Shown here: positions 62,521-64,000 of the stretch, piece by piece
Position numbering within the stretch: the stretch's first letter is position 1
Layout: each line of letters opens with the position of its first letter
DNA from: an uncultured bacterium
GTDB taxonomy: Bacteria; Verrucomicrobiota; Kiritimatiellia; CAIKKV01; CAIJXV01
Assembly: GCA_903824675.1 (NCBI GenBank)
Contig: CAIJXV010000062.1
Coordinates: 1 to 64,000, forward strand
Reading direction: 5' to 3'
DNA: 64,000 nucleotides
The notes under the pieces: generated by a model
The model's database searches: none
What the model was told of the DNA's origin: nothing
Seen by the model: the letters and a program-made list of their open reading frames with translations, nothing else
Program-made: the position numbers and the translations under genes

Positions 62521-64000
62521 AATGTAACCAGTGTCGAACCACCTGCCAGGCAAAAGCAAACAACAACACAACGACAAAATACAGCATATAAAACTGAATC
62601 TTCCCCTGCTGTAACCAGCGCATCCTCGCAAAATGGCCGGCGAGCCAGGTAAACATCGGTTGATATACCACGCGACTCACCGTATCGGGATAACTGGTGG
62701 TCATTTTGCCCGCCACCGGAAATACCGCTTGCGTTGCCACGACGCGCATTTTCGGGCGAAAGGATCTTAAGAACAACCGCGAGACCATCATTTCGGAAAA
62801 AGACTGGCCGGTATATTGCATGCTCGACAACGGCGCCAGGTAGCCGCAACTCCAGGTGGAATCCTCCGCCACTCCCCCACGGCGTCGGGCCCGGATAGAA
62901 AAGAGGGCCACCAATCCCAGCAACGCCCAAATCACGGCATTCACCCCGCTCAGCACCGTCAAAGCGGAAGAATCCGTCATCGCCTGTTGAAGGGGTTCCA
63001 GGGAAAATCCAAAAACCTCATTAATCACACCCGCGAAAGACGTGACGAGCACACCCGGAAAAAGTGCCGTCAGGACACAGAGTCCGGCCAACACCGCCAG
63101 AGGGAGGGTCATCCAGCGCGAGGACTCATGTGCGTGGCGGGCTTCCTCACTGCGCGGCTCGCCCAAAAGCACGATGCCAACCCATCGCACGAAACACAAC
63201 AACGCCATGGCACCCACCAGCGCCAATACGCCCACGCCCAACAGCATCACGACACTCCCCCCGCCGGAAAACTCCAACCCCCCGTATAATAGCGCCATGT
63301 AAATCAACCATTCACTGACAAATCCATTCAAGGGGGGCAGGGCCGAAATGGCCACCGCGCCCAGCACGATCGCTCCGCCCGTGTGTGGCATGCGTTTCAT
63401 CAATCCGCCCAACCGCTCCATATCCCGTCCGCCGGCCCCATGCATCACCGACCCTGCCCCGAGAAACATCAGGCTTTTCATCAGGGAATGATTCCAAATA
63501 TGCAAAAAGGCTCCGGAAAAGCCCAATGCCGCAACGATCGGATGGTGCCCGGTCAAACCCCATATTCCAAGCCCGAGCGCCAGCACAATCAGCCCCATAT
63601 TTTCAATACTGGAGTAGGCCAGCGCTCGTTTCAGATCGCGTTGGCATAAGGCAAAGGAGATGCCCAGCACCGCGCCGGAAAACCCGATGACCACCAGCAT
63701 CGGGCCCCACCAGGCCGCGGGGGGCCCCAGAAATATCAGGACCCGAAGCAACCCATACAGTCCCAGCTTGATCATCACCCCGGACATCAGCGCCGACACA
63801 TGACTGGGAGCCGCCGGATGCGCCTCCGGCAACCAGACATGCAAAGGCACCAAGCCGGCCTTGGTCCCAAAACCGATCAGCGCCAGCAGAAAAATAACGG
63901 CACCGGCGATTGAGCCGGGGACTGGAAACGTATCGAAATCGAGGGAACCCGAGGCGCGGCCTAAAAGGAGAAACATCGCCAGCAAAAAGGCGGCGCCCAG
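62513..64000 (-). CDS. Hyf/Ehr NuoL/HyfB-like antiporter subunit 1 (5' end outside window)
   Basis: At least 495 codons, open to the window edge, so the N-terminus is missing. Paralog of the next gene: GFGTKAGLVPLHVWLPEAHPAAPSHVSALMSGVMIKLG, ALAYSSIENMGLIVLALGLG, WNHSLMKSLMFLGAGSVMHGAGGRDMERLGG and the same FVSEWLIY motif. Two HyfB-like subunits in one operon agree with a Hyf/Ehr arrangement with several antiporter modules. Confidence 0.9.
   Translation of the reverse strand: MGAAFLLAMFLLLGRASGSLDFDTFPVPGSIAGAVIFLLALIGFGTKAGLVPLHVWLPEAHPAAPSHVSALMSGVMIKLGLYGLLRVLIFLGPPAAWWGPMLVVIGFSGAVLGISFALCQRDLKRALAYSSIENMGLIVLALGLGIWGLTGHHPIVAALGFSGAFLHIWNHSLMKSLMFLGAGSVMHGAGGRDMERLGGLMKRMPHTGGAIVLGAVAISALPPLNGFVSEWLIYMALLYGGLEFSGGGSVVMLLGVGVLALVGAMALLCFVRWVGIVLLGEPRSEEARHAHESSRWMTLPLAVLAGLCVLTALFPGVLVTSFAGVINEVFGFSLEPLQQAMTDSSALTVLSGVNAVIWALLGLVALFSIRARRRGGVAEDSTWSCGYLAPLSSMQYTGQSFSEMMVSRLFLRSFRPKMRVVATQAVFPVAGKMTTSYPDTVSRVVYQPMFTWLAGHFARMRWLQQGKIQFYMLYFVVVLLFAFAWQVVRHWLHYE

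Overview
This window is a gene-dense, GC-rich bacterial chromosome segment. Gram-negative outer-membrane functions are plain: a WaaP-type LPS kinase fold, a TolC/MacA/MacB export operon, and MBOAT/SGNH and ArnT-like envelope glycan enzymes. Anaerobic or microaerophilic traits are also plain: a PerR-like regulator, rubrerythrin, a rubredoxin-fused NADH oxidoreductase, and a Hyf-like membrane complex. A URO-D-like methyltransferase gene, a Gfo/Idh oxidoreductase under a divergent AraC regulator, a very large duplicated glycine-rich secreted protein, and sulfated-glycan genes would suit the PVC superphylum (Kiritimatiellota/Lentisphaerota-like). That placement is inference from gene content; no rRNA is present.

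Layout. 1-954: two phage-like small genes that run up to the 3' end of a tRNA-Gly. 1157-4414: citrate synthase and a beta-propeller protein. 4547-5325: an HPt/response-regulator pair. 5631-12805: an envelope/sulfation cluster (WaaP-like kinase fused to a glycosidase-like domain, CysNC, CysD, a WaaG-like glycosyltransferase, and a facing sulfotransferase). 12777-17178: SGNH, MBOAT and ArnT-like genes. 17270-21870: AraC, Gfo/Idh, a PNPOx fragment and a URO-D-like gene. 22071-26756: the 1561-residue glycine-rich surface protein. 26776-28710: metG. 29008-30108: a histidine kinase. 30647-35146: tolC-macA-macB. 35277-38005: the oxidative-stress group. 38041-44246: the run aspS-ispF-cysS-tmk-holB-patatin. 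44498-46348: a CDF transporter, an Orn-like exonuclease and a frameshifted membrane gene. 46453-49221: thrC and pcnB, divergent. 49368-55223: a translationally coupled run (two CNNM/CorC-like proteins, a zinc-ribbon/OB protein, hpt, hflX and an FGGY kinase). 55273-64000: a Hyf/Ehr-type complex, cut by the window edge.

Two results stand out. First, a non-autonomous MITE-like element of about 235 bp is present three times (5419-5654, 28775-29006, 30197-30435). It has about 21-bp terminal inverted repeats, and one copy keeps a perfect 9-bp target duplication. It supplies the stop codon of one gene and flanks the histidine kinase in inverted orientation. Second, the Hyf-like complex has a large subunit whose [NiFe]-binding cysteines are replaced, so it belongs with energy-converting hydrogenase-related (Ehr) complexes rather than true hydrogenases.

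How the genes may work together: CysD and CysNC make PAPS, and no PAPS or sulfite reductase is present. A PAPS-type sulfotransferase and LPS/glycan enzymes lie beside them, so the cluster probably decorates a surface polysaccharide with sulfate, phosphate and acyl groups. The Fur/PerR-like regulator, rubrerythrin and NADH:rubredoxin oxidoreductase form a peroxide-reducing set. The Ehr-like membrane complex would couple an unknown redox reaction to ion translocation.
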